Origin: Duncaniella dubosii
Lineage (GTDB): Bacteria; Bacteroidota; Bacteroidia; Bacteroidales; Muribaculaceae
Direction of reading: 5' to 3'
Assembly: GCF_004803915.1 (NCBI RefSeq)
Contig: NZ_CP039396.1
Location: 3,534,001-3,598,000, forward strand
Length of the DNA stretch: 64,000 nucleotides
Shown here: one piece after another, positions 1-10,200 of the stretch
Numbering within the stretch: position 1 is the stretch's first letter
Layout: each line of letters opens with the position of its first letter
The notes under the pieces: generated by a model
Told to the model about the DNA's origin: nothing
What the model saw: the letters and a program-made list of their open reading frames with translations, nothing else
Databases searched by the model: none
Translations under genes and position numbers: made by a program

Positions 1-852
1 TGGAGCTTCGATTGTCAAGGCAATGTAACAATAAAAGTCAACAGCCGTAACGGTGAAGTATATGCCTATGCGGTCAATGAACGTAATCTGCTCAACGGCT
101 CGATCACACCGTCATTCTGGCGTGCGCCGACCGACAACGACTGGGGCAACAATGCACACCGCCGCCTGAACGCATGGCGCTATGCCGGCCATAACAGAAA
201 GCTTACCGCCCTCACACACGACACCGACAAAGAGCGCCATATCATTACCGCTACCTATACCCTACCTGAAGTCAATGCAACCTATGTGTTGAGCTATACC
301 ATCCACCCTGACGGACGTCTGGGAGTAGAAAGCACTCTGCATGCCGACAGCGACCATATGCCCGAACTCATGAGGTTCGGACTCAGGCTGCCTCTTGACC
401 GGTCAAAAGATAATTTTCGTTGGTATGGCCGCGGACCTTGGGAAAATTATTCCGACCGCAACACCGCATCATTCATGGGAATATGGGAAGGCAAGGTCGA
501 TGACCAGTTCTATCCCTACATCCGCCCGCAGGAAACAGGCAACAAGACCGATGTCCGCTGGGCCACACTGACCGACGACACCGGTTTCGGCATAAAGGTC
601 AGCGGCCGTCAGCCATTAAATGTAAGCGCACTCGATGTGACTCCCGACGACCTCGATCCCGGAATGAAAAAATCACAGATGCACACAAGCGATGTCCATC
701 ACAGCCGACATAATGTGTATCTTAACGTGGATCTCGCACAGCGTGGACTCGGAGGAGACAACAGCTGGGGGCGCGGACCTCACAAAGAATATCTCCTGAA
801 CGACAAATCTTATAATTATTCATTCATAATCTCACCTGTCATCCCCGACTGA
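1..852 (+). CDS. Beta-galactosidase, GH2 family, C-terminal part (5' end outside window)
   Basis: The frame is open from base 1, so the gene starts upstream; 283 residues are visible. Residues encoded at about 112-156 read [13 protein letters not shown], the hallmark at the start of the Bgal small-chain domain (domain 5) of LacZ-type GH2 enzymes. The rest continues as that domain, with [15 protein letters not shown] and a terminal [10 protein letters not shown] segment. The family hydrolyses terminal beta-D-galactosides, and Bacteroidales GH2 enzymes with signal peptides usually act in the periplasm; the N-terminus is not visible here. It lies 5 nt upstream of a GH51 arabinofuranosidase and is almost certainly co-transcribed with it, which suggests galactan or arabinogalactan side chains as substrate. 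An internal TTG at 286 could be mistaken for a start but lies inside the domain. Confidence 0.93.
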   Translation, partial: WSFDCQGNVTIKVNSRNGEVYAYAVNERNLLNGSITPSFWRAPTDNDWGNNAHRRLNAWRYAGHNRKLTALTHDTDKERHIITATYTLPEVNATYVLSYTIHPDGRLGVESTLHADSDHMPELMRFGLRLPLDRSKDNFRWYGRGPWENYSDRNTASFMGIWEGKVDDQFYPYIRPQETGNKTDVRWATLTDDTGFGIKVSGRQPLNVSALDVTPDDLDPGMKKSQMHTSDVHHSRHNVYLNVDLAQRGLGGDNSWGRGPHKEYLLNDKSYNYSFIISPVIPD

Positions 853-857
853 TAATC

Positions 858-2417
858 ATGAAACTATTATCCGTTAAAAACTTCACTTTGGCAGCCGGTC
901 TCCTTTCCGGCATGCCACTGCTTGCAGCCGAAAAGGCGACAGTCACACCTCTTTTCAGCAATGTTGCCGACAGCGTAACTATTCCAGCCGAAATCTATGG
1001 TCAGTTTGCCGAACACCTCGGCACTTGTATCTACGGCGGACTATGGGTCGGTGAAAATTCGCCCATTCCCAACACATCCGGCTATCGCAACGATGTTCTC
1101 AATGCCCTTAAAGAACTTAAAGTCCCCGTGATGCGCTGGCCCGGCGGATGTTTCGCCGATGAATATCACTGGACCGACGGCATCGGCCCTAAAGAGAACC
1201 GTCCCGTAATGGTAAATACCAACTGGGGAGGCACGGTCGAGGACAACAGTTTCGGAACTCATGAATTTTTCAATCTCTGTGAGCTAATCGGCTGCGAACC
1301 CTATCTAAGCGGAAATGTAGGGAGCGGCACGGTCGAGGAGCTTGCCAAATGGGTCGAATATATCACCGCCGAAAACGGTCCTATGGCCGACCAACGCAAG
1401 AAAAACGGTCGTGAAAAACCGTGGAAACTCAAATATCTCGGTGTCGGCAACGAAAGCTGGGGATGCGGCGGCAGTTTTACTCCCGAAGCATACGCCAACG
1501 AATATCGTCGCTATCAGACATATTGCCGCAACTTCAATGGAAACCGACTCTACAAAATCGCTTCGGGCGCAAGCGACTATGACTACAACTGGACTGACGT
1601 GCTGATGAAAAATGCCGGCAGACACATGAACGGCCTGTCGCTCCACTACTACACTGTCAAGGGGTGGAACGGAAGCAAGGGTGCAGCCACCAAGTTTGAC
1701 AACGACGACTATTACTGGACATTGGGTAAATGTCTTGAGATAGAAGATGTGATTAACAATCACGATTCTATTATGGACAAGTATGATCCCGCCGGACACG
1801 TAGCGCTTATTGTCGATGAATGGGGCACATGGTGGGACGAAGAACCCGGGACGGTCAGCGGACACCTCTATCAGCAGAACACCATGCGCGACGCTATGGT
1901 AGCCGCACTGAGTCTCAATGTATTCCACCGCCACACCGACCGTGTAAAAATGGCAAATATCGCCCAGATTGCCAACGTATTGCAATCGATGATTCTTACC
2001 AAGGACGGCGACATGGTGCTCACCCCGACCTACTACGTGTTCAAAATGTATATTCCTCATCAGAATGCCACTGTCATACCGCTCGACATCAAGACCTCGA
2101 CACGCGCTGTGCGCGACGGACGCACAGTCCCGACAATAAGCGCGACAGCTTCTAAGAAAGATGGCGAAATGAACATCACACTGACAAACATTGACCTTGA
2201 CAGTCCGGCTGAAATCACAATTCCTCTTGGCAACGATGTAAAAGCATCGGGCATCAAAGGTGAAATTCTGACAGCCGGCAATATCGACGATTACAACGAC
2301 TTCGGCTCTGCCGAAAAAGTAACTCTCAAACAATTTGATAAAGTAAAATACTCAAAAGGCGCGCTCACACTCACTCTACCGGCAAAATCCATCGTCAGCC
2401 TCAGCATGAAAATCTGA
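858..2417 (+). CDS. Alpha-L-arabinofuranosidase, GH51
   Basis: This 519-residue protein has a signal peptide (about residues 1-23, ending LLAA), so it is exported. The GH51 (beta/alpha)8 core is clear: [15 protein letters not shown] near residue 92, GVGNESWG with E199 as predicted acid/base, and VDEWGTWWD with E321 as predicted nucleophile. A beta-sandwich domain ends the protein (about 400-519). The family releases terminal alpha-L-arabinofuranosyl units from arabinan, arabinoxylan or arabinogalactan. The start ATG is 5 nt after the GH2 gene, so the two form an operon tail, followed by a long hairpin terminator. I consider the function secure at family level; the exact linkage preference cannot be read from sequence. 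Confidence 0.95.
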   Translation: MKLLSVKNFTLAAGLLSGMPLLAAEKATVTPLFSNVADSVTIPAEIYGQFAEHLGTCIYGGLWVGENSPIPNTSGYRNDVLNALKELKVPVMRWPGGCFADEYHWTDGIGPKENRPVMVNTNWGGTVEDNSFGTHEFFNLCELIGCEPYLSGNVGSGTVEELAKWVEYITAENGPMADQRKKNGREKPWKLKYLGVGNESWGCGGSFTPEAYANEYRRYQTYCRNFNGNRLYKIASGASDYDYNWTDVLMKNAGRHMNGLSLHYYTVKGWNGSKGAATKFDNDDYYWTLGKCLEIEDVINNHDSIMDKYDPAGHVALIVDEWGTWWDEEPGTVSGHLYQQNTMRDAMVAALSLNVFHRHTDRVKMANIAQIANVLQSMILTKDGDMVLTPTYYVFKMYIPHQNATVIPLDIKTSTRAVRDGRTVPTISATASKKDGEMNITLTNIDLDSPAEITIPLGNDVKASGIKGEILTAGNIDDYNDFGSAEKVTLKQFDKVKYSKGALTLTLPAKSIVSLSMKI

Positions 2418-2436
2418 ACTGAAACAATACTTATTT

Positions 2437-2495
2437 GTAAATACCATCAGGGTAGATTCCGTGGGAAGGCCGGAATCTACCCTGATGGTATTTAC
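2437..2495. terminator. Bidirectional hairpin between convergent genes (25-bp perfect arms)
   Basis: Arms 2437-2461 and 2471-2495 are perfect inverted repeats of 25 bp around a 9-nt loop. It sits between the GH51 gene (plus) and the hemerythrin-LuxR gene (minus), which converge here. There is no strong T tract on either side, so termination is inferred from position and stem strength. Confidence 0.75.
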
Positions 2496-2546
2496 CCGTT
2501 GCAGACAAGGCATTTCGAATCCCGTCCGACTGCAATCCACAGGATG

Positions 2547-3506
2547 TCACTGGTGAGGATTGACATCCTTTAAATCCACGAGATGATGAAGTATGGCAAA
2601 AATCGTAAGTCCGGCCGGAGAATGTATGCCGAGTTTCGCACTGAGATTGCGCCGATGGGTAGTGACAGTATGTATCGACAGACACAGCCTGTCGGCAATC
2701 TCCTTGTTTGCCATCCCGAGAGCGACGAACCTTATTATATCTTTCTCGCGGTCACTGAGCGATTCGAGTTGCGGATCGCTCTCTTCATTTTTATTATCAT
2801 CGGGCGAGTCCATTACCGCGAGCTTAGAGCGCAGACGTTTCTCAAGATTCTCGACCGCCGGAACAAACAGATTTGTCTCCACATCAAAATGCGCCATAAG
2901 GTCACGTTCACAGCCTATGATATCGGACAGCACACTGCTTAGCAAATCATTGTCGCGCTGATTGTATGAATAAATGAAGATATCCTTCAGCTCATTGAGT
3001 TTTGATGTCATGTGGTTATGGTTGACCGAGAACTGGGATATGCTGAAACACTCGTCAATAGTCCCTCCGAGCAGTTTCTCCACGTATGTGAATATATGTT
3101 CGTTCTCATATTCCATGTGACGGCGCACCTCAACCACATAATCGTCATAGAATTTCATCAGCTGAAAAGCGACATCGTTTGTATCCGAATAGTTTATAGC
3201 CTCAATCAGCTTCCGGCGTATACCGGGCAATATGAAATCAATAAATGAACCGTGGGCGTGTTTAAGATAGCCCATCAGTGTCGGGAGATGTATGATGTAA
3301 CGCCGATAGTTTTTACCGCTCAGAAGATTTGACACTGCAAGAAACGTGTCGGTATCAACACCGTGTTTTTCGCAAGCCTCCTTTATCTGACTGTCTCCGA
3401 AACCGAACGCGATGTCAAACCGGCTTATCGCCATAAGCAATAAGTTATTGTCCATTATTATCTCCCTCATCCGGTGATGAGGCCCATATTCCTGCTGCTT
3501 TTCCAT
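2547..3506 (-). CDS. Hemerythrin-like domain LuxR-family transcriptional regulator
   Basis: This 319-residue protein has an N-terminal four-helix region with the His/Glu spacing of an HHE/hemerythrin domain (HAHGSF, HMEYENEH, NHNHMT, AHFDVETNLF), preceded by a segment resembling the N-terminal domain of ScdA/YtfE/Ric proteins. A C-terminal LuxR/GerE helix-turn-helix follows (SDREKDIIRFVALGMANKEIA to HTVTTHRRNLSAKLGI). Hemerythrin domains bind a di-iron centre that can sense O2, NO or iron, so a redox- or iron-responsive DNA-binding role is inferred. The ATG at 3506 was chosen because a TACCTTTG promoter box at 3535-3542 excludes the upstream ATG at 3533 and GTG at 3563. It is divergent from the haem operon beginning at 3745 and is the obvious candidate regulator of it, though this is not proven. 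Confidence 0.82.
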   Translation of the reverse strand: MEKQQEYGPHHRMREIIMDNNLLLMAISRFDIAFGFGDSQIKEACEKHGVDTDTFLAVSNLLSGKNYRRYIIHLPTLMGYLKHAHGSFIDFILPGIRRKLIEAINYSDTNDVAFQLMKFYDDYVVEVRRHMEYENEHIFTYVEKLLGGTIDECFSISQFSVNHNHMTSKLNELKDIFIYSYNQRDNDLLSSVLSDIIGCERDLMAHFDVETNLFVPAVENLEKRLRSKLAVMDSPDDNKNEESDPQLESLSDREKDIIRFVALGMANKEIADRLCLSIHTVTTHRRNLSAKLGIHSPAGLTIFAILHHLVDLKDVNPHQ

Positions 3507-3534
3507 TATAATTTCCCGGGCATAATCACCCATG

Positions 3535-3542
3535 CAAAGGTA
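3535..3542 (-). promoter_or_regulatory. -7 box of hemerythrin-LuxR gene
   Basis: Read on the minus strand this is TACCTTTG, matching the Bacteroidota -7 consensus TAnnTTTG. It is 28 nt before the chosen ATG at 3506. No good -33 element lies at the usual spacing, so it may be weak or activator dependent. Confidence 0.5.
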
Positions 3543-3653
3543 CGGTAAACCCCAAACCTCCACTATACCTAAAAATAATGAAAAAAAGACTATTTTACAG
3601 ACGAATTACCGTTTTTTAAGTAAAAACCGTGTTAAATTAACCCAATTTCTGAG

Positions 3654-3686
3654 TATTGGCCACCCGGAATGTTAAATCTAATTTTG
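3654..3686 (+). promoter_or_regulatory. Promoter of the calycin-hmu operon
   Basis: TATTG at 3654-3658 (-33) and TAATTTTG at 3679-3686 (-7) fit the Bacteroidota promoter consensus with about 20 nt between them. The predicted transcript starts about 50 nt before the ATG at 3745. Just upstream, ACCGT occurs twice (3608-3612, 3626-3630). Confidence 0.72.
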
Positions 3687-3744
3687 CATCGTTAAATTTT
3701 ACAGCGAAAAAAATTAATCATTACATAACAAACCAATCTTCACA

Positions 3745-4572
3745 ATGAAAAAATCAGGTTTCCTATTCCTTCTCCTCACCTCAGTAGCCTTTGCATCGTG
3801 CAGCGACAGCGACGACAGTGAAAAAGACCTTGCCAAAGAAATTGCCGGACAATATAACGGTTACACCGTGGCATCATGCGCTTATTTCAGCAATCAGGTG
3901 TCATCGAATCAGAAGCTCGCCATCTCTTCGACAGAAATAAATAAAGTGAATGTCGACTACGCATCCGATTCATGGGGAACAATCTCAATCCCTGACGCAT
4001 CTGTGATCAAATCAGGGAATGAATATGTCATCACCGGCACAGGAACATCCGTGATGGGAATGCAGGGAAACGGAAGTAAGGAATATGTCTGCAACCTCAG
4101 CGGTAAAATCATTAACGGAACTGTCGACTTCACCTTCACTTGTCCCGCAGTTATGGGCGGTCTCAACATAGCCTTCATGCAAGGTGAAATTCCGGCAGAA
4201 ACAGTCGTCCCCGGAACATACTCAGGCTATACCAAAGCAGACTGCGCATATTTTCAGGACATGTATGCCGATAATCAAAAAATCGAGATTGCTTCTAACG
4301 GCAACAATACTTATAAAGTAAGTCTGATATCGGACTCATGGGGCGAATTCACAATTGAAGAAGCGACTGTCACCACCGAAGGCAACCTGTTTAAACTTGA
4401 GGGCGCCGGCAAAACCCTCATGGGCATGGGAGGAAATGTGAGCGAGTATGCCTGCACGTTCTCCGGCGAGATTGATGCCGACAAGGAAAATCCGACATTC
4501 ACTTTTAACGTTCCCGCCGTGATGGGAGGACTCACCGTGACTTTTAAGCCCGGTTCTGCACCACAGGTCTGA
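3745..4572 (+). CDS. Lipoprotein with two tandem calycin-like domains, first gene of haem operon
   Basis: The 275-residue protein has a lipoprotein signal peptide with lipobox FASC and Cys19, followed by SDSDD, typical of surface-exposed Bacteroidota lipoproteins. The mature part is an internal duplication: residues about 34-148 and 154-270 align with shared landmarks GYT..(S/D)CAYF, SDSWG, MGM and PAVMGGL. Each unit resembles the calycin-like (lipocalin-type) beta-barrel domain found in Bacteroides lipoproteins. Calycins bind small hydrophobic ligands. As the promoter-proximal gene before hmuY it may be an additional haem or porphyrin binder, or a cargo-protein binder; this is inference from position and fold. 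Each repeat carries one conserved Cys and several Met residues that could be ligands. Confidence 0.75.
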   Translation: MKKSGFLFLLLTSVAFASCSDSDDSEKDLAKEIAGQYNGYTVASCAYFSNQVSSNQKLAISSTEINKVNVDYASDSWGTISIPDASVIKSGNEYVITGTGTSVMGMQGNGSKEYVCNLSGKIINGTVDFTFTCPAVMGGLNIAFMQGEIPAETVVPGTYSGYTKADCAYFQDMYADNQKIEIASNGNNTYKVSLISDSWGEFTIEEATVTTEGNLFKLEGAGKTLMGMGGNVSEYACTFSGEIDADKENPTFTFNVPAVMGGLTVTFKPGSAPQV

Positions 4573-4603
4573 CTTTCCTGAAATCCGATAAAACCGAAAC
4601 ACA

Positions 4604-5257
4604 ATGGCAACTAACTTTATTTCATATCTTACAGCGGGAGCGGCAGCAATGCTGCTCTCCGCATGTAACGGAATATTGAGCAACATCTACGACGAACCTT
4701 CGACTGATGCTGTTTCAGAATACGGTTTCGTAAGCGAAGCCACCACAACATCTCCCGGCTCAATATATATCGACGCAACCGACTATACCGTCTGGACATA
4801 TATCGACTTCAGGTCTATGACAACGACCGCTCTCGATGTCAACGCTCCTGTACCCGCGTCATGGGACATAGCCATACACCGCTACGATGCCAAGACAAAC
4901 GGCGCAGAGGTCATGGAGACCGGTGCGACAAGCTTCTATTCGCTCGCCAACGTCGTCACTCCGACCGAAAACGATTATGTCAGCGACATCTGGACAACCA
5001 CAACCATAGTCACAGATATGTCGACCATGATGGACGGTTACCTCAGCTATGCCGAGTCGTCCTATAACCCGGAGCTGTCAAAATGGCTCAACGTCGACAA
5101 AAGCTCAATGCCTCCGATCTACACTCCGTCAAACAAAGTATATGTCATCCGGCTTTCCGACGGCACTCTCGCTGGAGTGCGTCTGGCAAACTACATGGAC
5201 GGGCTCGGAGTCAAAGGCTATATGACTATTGAATACATGTATCCGCTTAACCTGTAA
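4604..5257 (+). CDS. hmuY: HmuY-family haem-binding lipoprotein
   Basis: The 217-residue protein has a lipoprotein signal peptide (LLSAC, Cys21). It carries HmuY family landmarks: YTVWTYIDF near residue 60, the WDIAIHRYDAKTNG motif near residue 87, and a C-terminal beta-strand block with VYVIRLSDGT and GYMTIEYMYPL. HmuY proteins are outer-surface hemophores that take haem from host or dietary haemoproteins and pass it to the HmuR receptor. The gene lies 31 nt after the calycin-like lipoprotein and 5 nt before hmuR, so it sits inside one operon. In gut Bacteroidales homologues the iron ligands are often Met rather than His; I cannot assign the ligands here without structural alignment. Confidence 0.88.
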   Translation: MATNFISYLTAGAAAMLLSACNGILSNIYDEPSTDAVSEYGFVSEATTTSPGSIYIDATDYTVWTYIDFRSMTTTALDVNAPVPASWDIAIHRYDAKTNGAEVMETGATSFYSLANVVTPTENDYVSDIWTTTTIVTDMSTMMDGYLSYAESSYNPELSKWLNVDKSSMPPIYTPSNKVYVIRLSDGTLAGVRLANYMDGLGVKGYMTIEYMYPLNL

Positions 5258-5262
5258 TCAGC

Positions 5263-7197
5263 ATGAGACGACAACTTCTGAGTCTTGTTCTCCTCTCTCC
5301 CTCACTCCTCTTAGCCCAGTCATCGTCCCTGACAAAAGCACAAATCGATTCCATCGAAAAAGCATGGGAAGTAGAGCTTAACACCGTAGTGGTCACCGGC
5401 ACACGCACTCCCAAACTGCTCAAAGACTCCCCCATCCTCACGCGAATTATCTCGGAGTCAGATATCCGCAAGACCGATGCTACAAATATCAGCGATCTCC
5501 TGCAGCTCGAACTTCCCGGAATCGAGTTTTCCTATTCGATGAACCAGCAGGTTTCGCTCAACATGCAGGGATTCGGAGGCAATTCTGTGTTATTTCTCGT
5601 CGATGGCGAACGTCTTGCCGGCGAAACTCTCGACAATGTTGACTACAATCGTCTGAATCTCAATAATGTCGGTAGAATCGAGATTGTCAAGGGAGGCGCT
5701 TCATCTCTCTACGGCTCTAACGCTGTCGGAGGAGTGGTCAACATCATCAGCCGCGAAGAAAGCGAGCCGTGGAGAGTGAATGTCAACGCCCGTTATGGCG
5801 CGCACAACGAACAGCGCTATGGCGGGGCAATAAGCTTCAAGACCGGCCGTATCAGCAGTGCCACCACACTCCAGTACACCTCGATTGATTCGTATGACAT
5901 GAAAAACGATGGTGACTACAACCGCTTCTACGGCGGATACAACTGGAACGTCAAAGAGCGTCTGACCGTCAATGTCACCGACCGGATAAAACTGATCGGA
6001 CGTGCCGGATATTATTTCCGCCAACGCAACGCCCAAGCCGCGTCGAGAGACAGATACCGCGACTTCTCCGGCGGTCTGCGCGGACTCTACACATTTTCTG
6101 ACGCTGACAACCTTGAAGTGTCATATAATTTCGACCAGTATGACAAGAGCGATTATATCATCATCACATCGAAAGATGTCAGAAAATACAGCAACGTGCA
6201 GCACGGTGCGCGCGCCATTTACAACCACACCTTTGCCGGACGCCATATCCTGACTCTGGGAGGAGATATGATGCGCGACTATCTCCAGACCTACCAGTTC
6301 ACCGACAATGGCAACAAGCGCCAGATAACAGCCGACGGTTTCGCCCAGTTCGACATGAATTTCGTCCGAAACTTCAACATTATAGCCGGAATGCGCTACG
6401 ACTACTTTTCGGAAGCGAAAATGAGTCATGCGTCATCGCGTCTGAGCATGATGTACAAGCTTCCCCGCGTAGCGCTCCGCGGGTCATATTCAGGAGGATT
6501 CCGCGCACCGACACTCAAGGAGATGTATATGGACTTCGATATGGCAGGCATATTCATGATTTACGGCAATCCGGATCTGAAGCCGGAGACGAGCCATAAT
6601 TTCCAGCTATCCGCCGAATACACCCGCCGACTTCTCAATTTCAGCATCGGGACATTCTGTAATCTTGTCAGCGACCGTATAACCACCGGCTGGAGTCAGG
6701 CTCTCAAAGGGCAGGTCTACACCAACATCGACAAGGTTACAATTTCGGGTGTGGATGCAAACATGTCATGGCGGACAGCCTGCGGATTCGGCACACGACT
6801 CTCATATATGTTCACGTATGAACAGGTAAAAAAAGGACAGCCATACACATCGTCAACCCGCCCTCACACCGCCACGCTGCGCCTTGATTACACAAAACGG
6901 TGGAAAAACTATGAGCTGATGGCTGCGCTCAACGGACGTTTCCTCTCAAAAGTAAAGGTCGACGAATACACTTCAGTCTCATCCTACGAGGAAACACAGC
7001 GGGTCACCTATCCTTCCTATATGATATGGAAACTGAACATGTGCCACAGTTTCCGAAAAGGAATCGACCTGACAATGGCGGTGGACAATCTGCTCAACTA
7101 TGTTCCCAAATACTACTATAACAACTCGCCGACCACCAACGGCACCACCTTCTCGGTGGGCATGTCGGTCGACATCGACGAGTTTTTTAAGAAATAA
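5263..7197 (+). CDS. hmuR: TonB-dependent haem receptor HmuR
   Basis: This 644-residue outer-membrane receptor has a signal peptide (residues 1-19), a TonB-box/plug start (VVVTGTRTPK), a plug domain with VKGGASSLYGSNAVGGVVNI, and a 22-strand-type barrel ending in an aromatic-rich C-terminus. The haem-receptor signatures FRAP (about residue 413) and NPDL (about residue 436) are both present. The short loop between them contains no His but several Met, unlike the His-containing loop of classical HmuR/HemR proteins. It transports haem from HmuY across the outer membrane, energised by TonB-ExbBD-type complexes. It starts 5 nt after hmuY and is followed by hmuS after 44 nt. Its length is normal for the family. 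Confidence 0.92.
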   Translation: MRRQLLSLVLLSPSLLLAQSSSLTKAQIDSIEKAWEVELNTVVVTGTRTPKLLKDSPILTRIISESDIRKTDATNISDLLQLELPGIEFSYSMNQQVSLNMQGFGGNSVLFLVDGERLAGETLDNVDYNRLNLNNVGRIEIVKGGASSLYGSNAVGGVVNIISREESEPWRVNVNARYGAHNEQRYGGAISFKTGRISSATTLQYTSIDSYDMKNDGDYNRFYGGYNWNVKERLTVNVTDRIKLIGRAGYYFRQRNAQAASRDRYRDFSGGLRGLYTFSDADNLEVSYNFDQYDKSDYIIITSKDVRKYSNVQHGARAIYNHTFAGRHILTLGGDMMRDYLQTYQFTDNGNKRQITADGFAQFDMNFVRNFNIIAGMRYDYFSEAKMSHASSRLSMMYKLPRVALRGSYSGGFRAPTLKEMYMDFDMAGIFMIYGNPDLKPETSHNFQLSAEYTRRLLNFSIGTFCNLVSDRITTGWSQALKGQVYTNIDKVTISGVDANMSWRTACGFGTRLSYMFTYEQVKKGQPYTSSTRPHTATLRLDYTKRWKNYELMAALNGRFLSKVKVDEYTSVSSYEETQRVTYPSYMIWKLNMCHSFRKGIDLTMAVDNLLNYVPKYYYNNSPTTNGTTFSVGMSVDIDEFFKK

Positions 7198-7241
7198 GCC
7201 GGTTTTAAGAGCTTACATCAGAAATTATTGTTAAACGGACA

Positions 7242-10200
7242 ATGAAAAATAAACGTAAAGTAATCATTATCACATCGGTCTGTGTGCTCATAGTAGCCAC
7301 GGGCCTATTGCTTTGGAATATTTTTGCCTCTCCCACCAGAATCGCCTTTGTCAACTATCAGGCCATAAGCCTCGGTCAGATCTCAAAGGCAAACGACAAT
7401 TCTTTCGTCACAATCAAGGAGCTTCCTGTCGAGGAACTCGACCATACGTCGGACTACGACATGGTCTTTGTCAACGGCATGGGACTCAGAATCACCGACG
7501 AACAGCGACAGTCGCTGGCCGCAGCAGCCGACAAAGGCACACCAGTGCTCACGACCGCTGCAACTAATCCGCAGAATCTTATTGTTTCAGTCGATTCGGT
7601 CGATCAGGCATTCCTGAAACAATACCTGAACGGAGGGAAAAACAATTACCGTAATCTGCTACGCTACGTGCGCAAGTATATTGACGGAAAGAGTCTTTTC
7701 ACCGCCGAGCCGGGCGATCCGCAGACATCAGTGTCATCACTACTATATTATCCATCTGAGAACGATGACCTCAACTTTTCGTCGGTCAGCGAGTATGAAT
7801 CATTCCTGAAATCCAAAGGGCGGTTCAATGAGAATGCCCCAGCAATCATTCTCACCGGCCAGATGGGTGTCCCAGACAGCCTCATCGCAGCGCTCGAACA
7901 CGCCGGCAACACAGTCTATCCGGTCAACACAATCCAGCTTTTCATAAAAAACGGCCATGCCGACTCCATCTCTCCGGCAGCCATAATCAACATGGCCCAC
8001 GGACGCATGGGTGACATGGTGGTGAATTATCTGACTGCTAACAATATCCCGCTGTTCTCACCTCTCAACGTAAACCGCAGCTATGACGAATGGATGGCCG
8101 ACAAGATGGGTATGAACGGTGGTTTCCTGTCACAGAGCGTGGTGACTCCCGAAATAGACGGAGCTGTGCGTCCGTTCTCTCTTTTCGCCCACTACGAAGG
8201 TAAAGACGGACTCCCTTACGTGGCGGCTATCCCCGGCAGGCTTGAAGAATTTGTCGAGACTGTCGGCAACTACATCTCACTCCAGAAATCCGATAACCGG
8301 GACAAGAAGATTGCAATATTCTATTTCAAAGGTCCGGGACAGAACGCACTTGTAGCCGAGGGAATGGAAGTCGGGCCGTCGCTGTTCAATCTGCTCACAC
8401 GTCTAAAAAAGGAGGGCTACAGAGTCGAGAATCTGCCCTCGACAGCTGCGGAACTTGAACAACGCATCAACGACTATGGGAAAGTGTTCAACCAGTATGC
8501 CCTCGGGGCTAAGGACTCATTCGTGAAGACCCATTCGCAGGAAGTCATATCAAAGGAAGACTACGACCGTTGGTGTAATGATGCCTTTTCGAAAGAAATG
8601 CGTGCTGAAATCGACGCTGTTGACGGCGACTTCCCCGGCCACGGACTGAAAACCGACGACGGTCGCCTCGCGCTCGCACGCCTCCAATTCGGCAACGTGG
8701 TGCTCATTCCCCAGACAGCCGCCGGACTCGGCGACGACGAATTCAAGATTGTACACGGAACTGAAGTCGCTCCGCCCCACAACTATGTGGCCTCTTATCT
8801 ATGGGCTCGTTACGGATTCGATGCCGATGCGCTCATCCACTTCGGCGCTCACGGCAGTCTCGAATTCACTCCACGCAAACAAGTGGCACTCGGCAGCCAC
8901 GACTGGCCTGACAGACTCGTTGGCACAATGCCTCACTTCTATGTCTACTCGACAAGCAATGTCGGCGAGGCCATGATGGCGAAACGTCGGTCATACGCAG
9001 CTATAATCAACTATCTCACGCCTCCATTCATGGAAAGCGAAGTGCGTGGCATATATAAGAATCTCTCTGACGCAATCAACGACTATAACCGTCTCTCCGG
9101 CGCAGAACATCCCGACGAAAATGCCTTGCGCAGAGCATCGCTCCTCGTAAAGAGATACACTGTAGAGCTTGGCATACACCGCGAACTGCGCATGGACAGT
9201 ACACTCTCGCAGCCTTACAGCTCAGACGATATTGTCCGCATCGAGAATTTCGCCGAAGAACTCGCCAACGAGAAAATCACCGGCGCACTTTACGTGATGG
9301 GCATACCTTACTCAGACGAACATATCAGATCGACAGTCTATGCAATGACGGTCGACCCCGTGGCCTACAGTCTCTACGGACTTGACAAGGAACGCGGACG
9401 CACCGCCATCGACTATGAAAAGAACCGGTCGCAATTCGCACGCACCTATCAGGCCAAGGCCCGCACTCTCGTCAGCTCGCTTCTCGCGTCAGGCCGACAG
9501 GAAATCACAGACCAGTATCTATGTCAGATTGCAGGCATAACGCAGGCCGAACTCGACAGCGCACGCACTATAACGGCGACAGTCAACGGCTCTAAAGACA
9601 TGCTCTCACGCATGATGGTTATGGGTGCTATGATGACTCCTCCAGCCGAACAGAATCTCAAGCTTTCAGACCGTCAGTCAACATCGGGCATGAAGCGGAT
9701 GATGGCCCGGTCGGGGATGTCGCCTGAAAAAGCCATTGAAATGGCAAAGAAAATGGGTGCTGACGAGGAAGCCATCAAAAAAATGGAAGCAGCCATGAAG
9801 CGTAAGCAGCAGACCGGCCAGATTGAAAACGGGGGCAAAGGAAAAGCTCTCCCCGGATATGCAAGTGCCAACAGTTCCGGCACACATGTAAAAGCTCACG
9901 GCATGAAACGACCTGAATATTCCAAAAAGGAACTCGATTTCGCCAACGCCGTCTCGGAAGTCGAGCGGGCCGTCAAAAACGTCGGCAACTACCGTTCGGC
10001 TCTGACAGGAAGTCCCGAAGCGGAACTTTCATCCGTGGTCAACGCGCTTGCCGGCGGCTACATAGCCCCGACATCGGGAGGCGACCCTGTGCTTAACCCC
10101 GACATACTCCCGACCGGCCGCAACATGTTTGCGGTAAACGCCGAGGTAACACCGTCGGCCGTAGCTTGGGAGAAGGGCAAGAGCCTCACCGACAACACGA

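Noticed and set aside
1305..2333. Long minus-strand open frame (about 340 codons) opposite the GH51 gene
   Set aside because: It mirrors codon usage of the real gene, has no recognisable domain, and the GH51 frame on the plus strand is complete with catalytic motifs.
2511..2536. TTCGAATCCCG stretch resembling the T-loop and 3' end of a tRNA
   Set aside because: The flanking bases do not form a T stem or acceptor stem, and no D or anticodon arm lies upstream; treated as chance.
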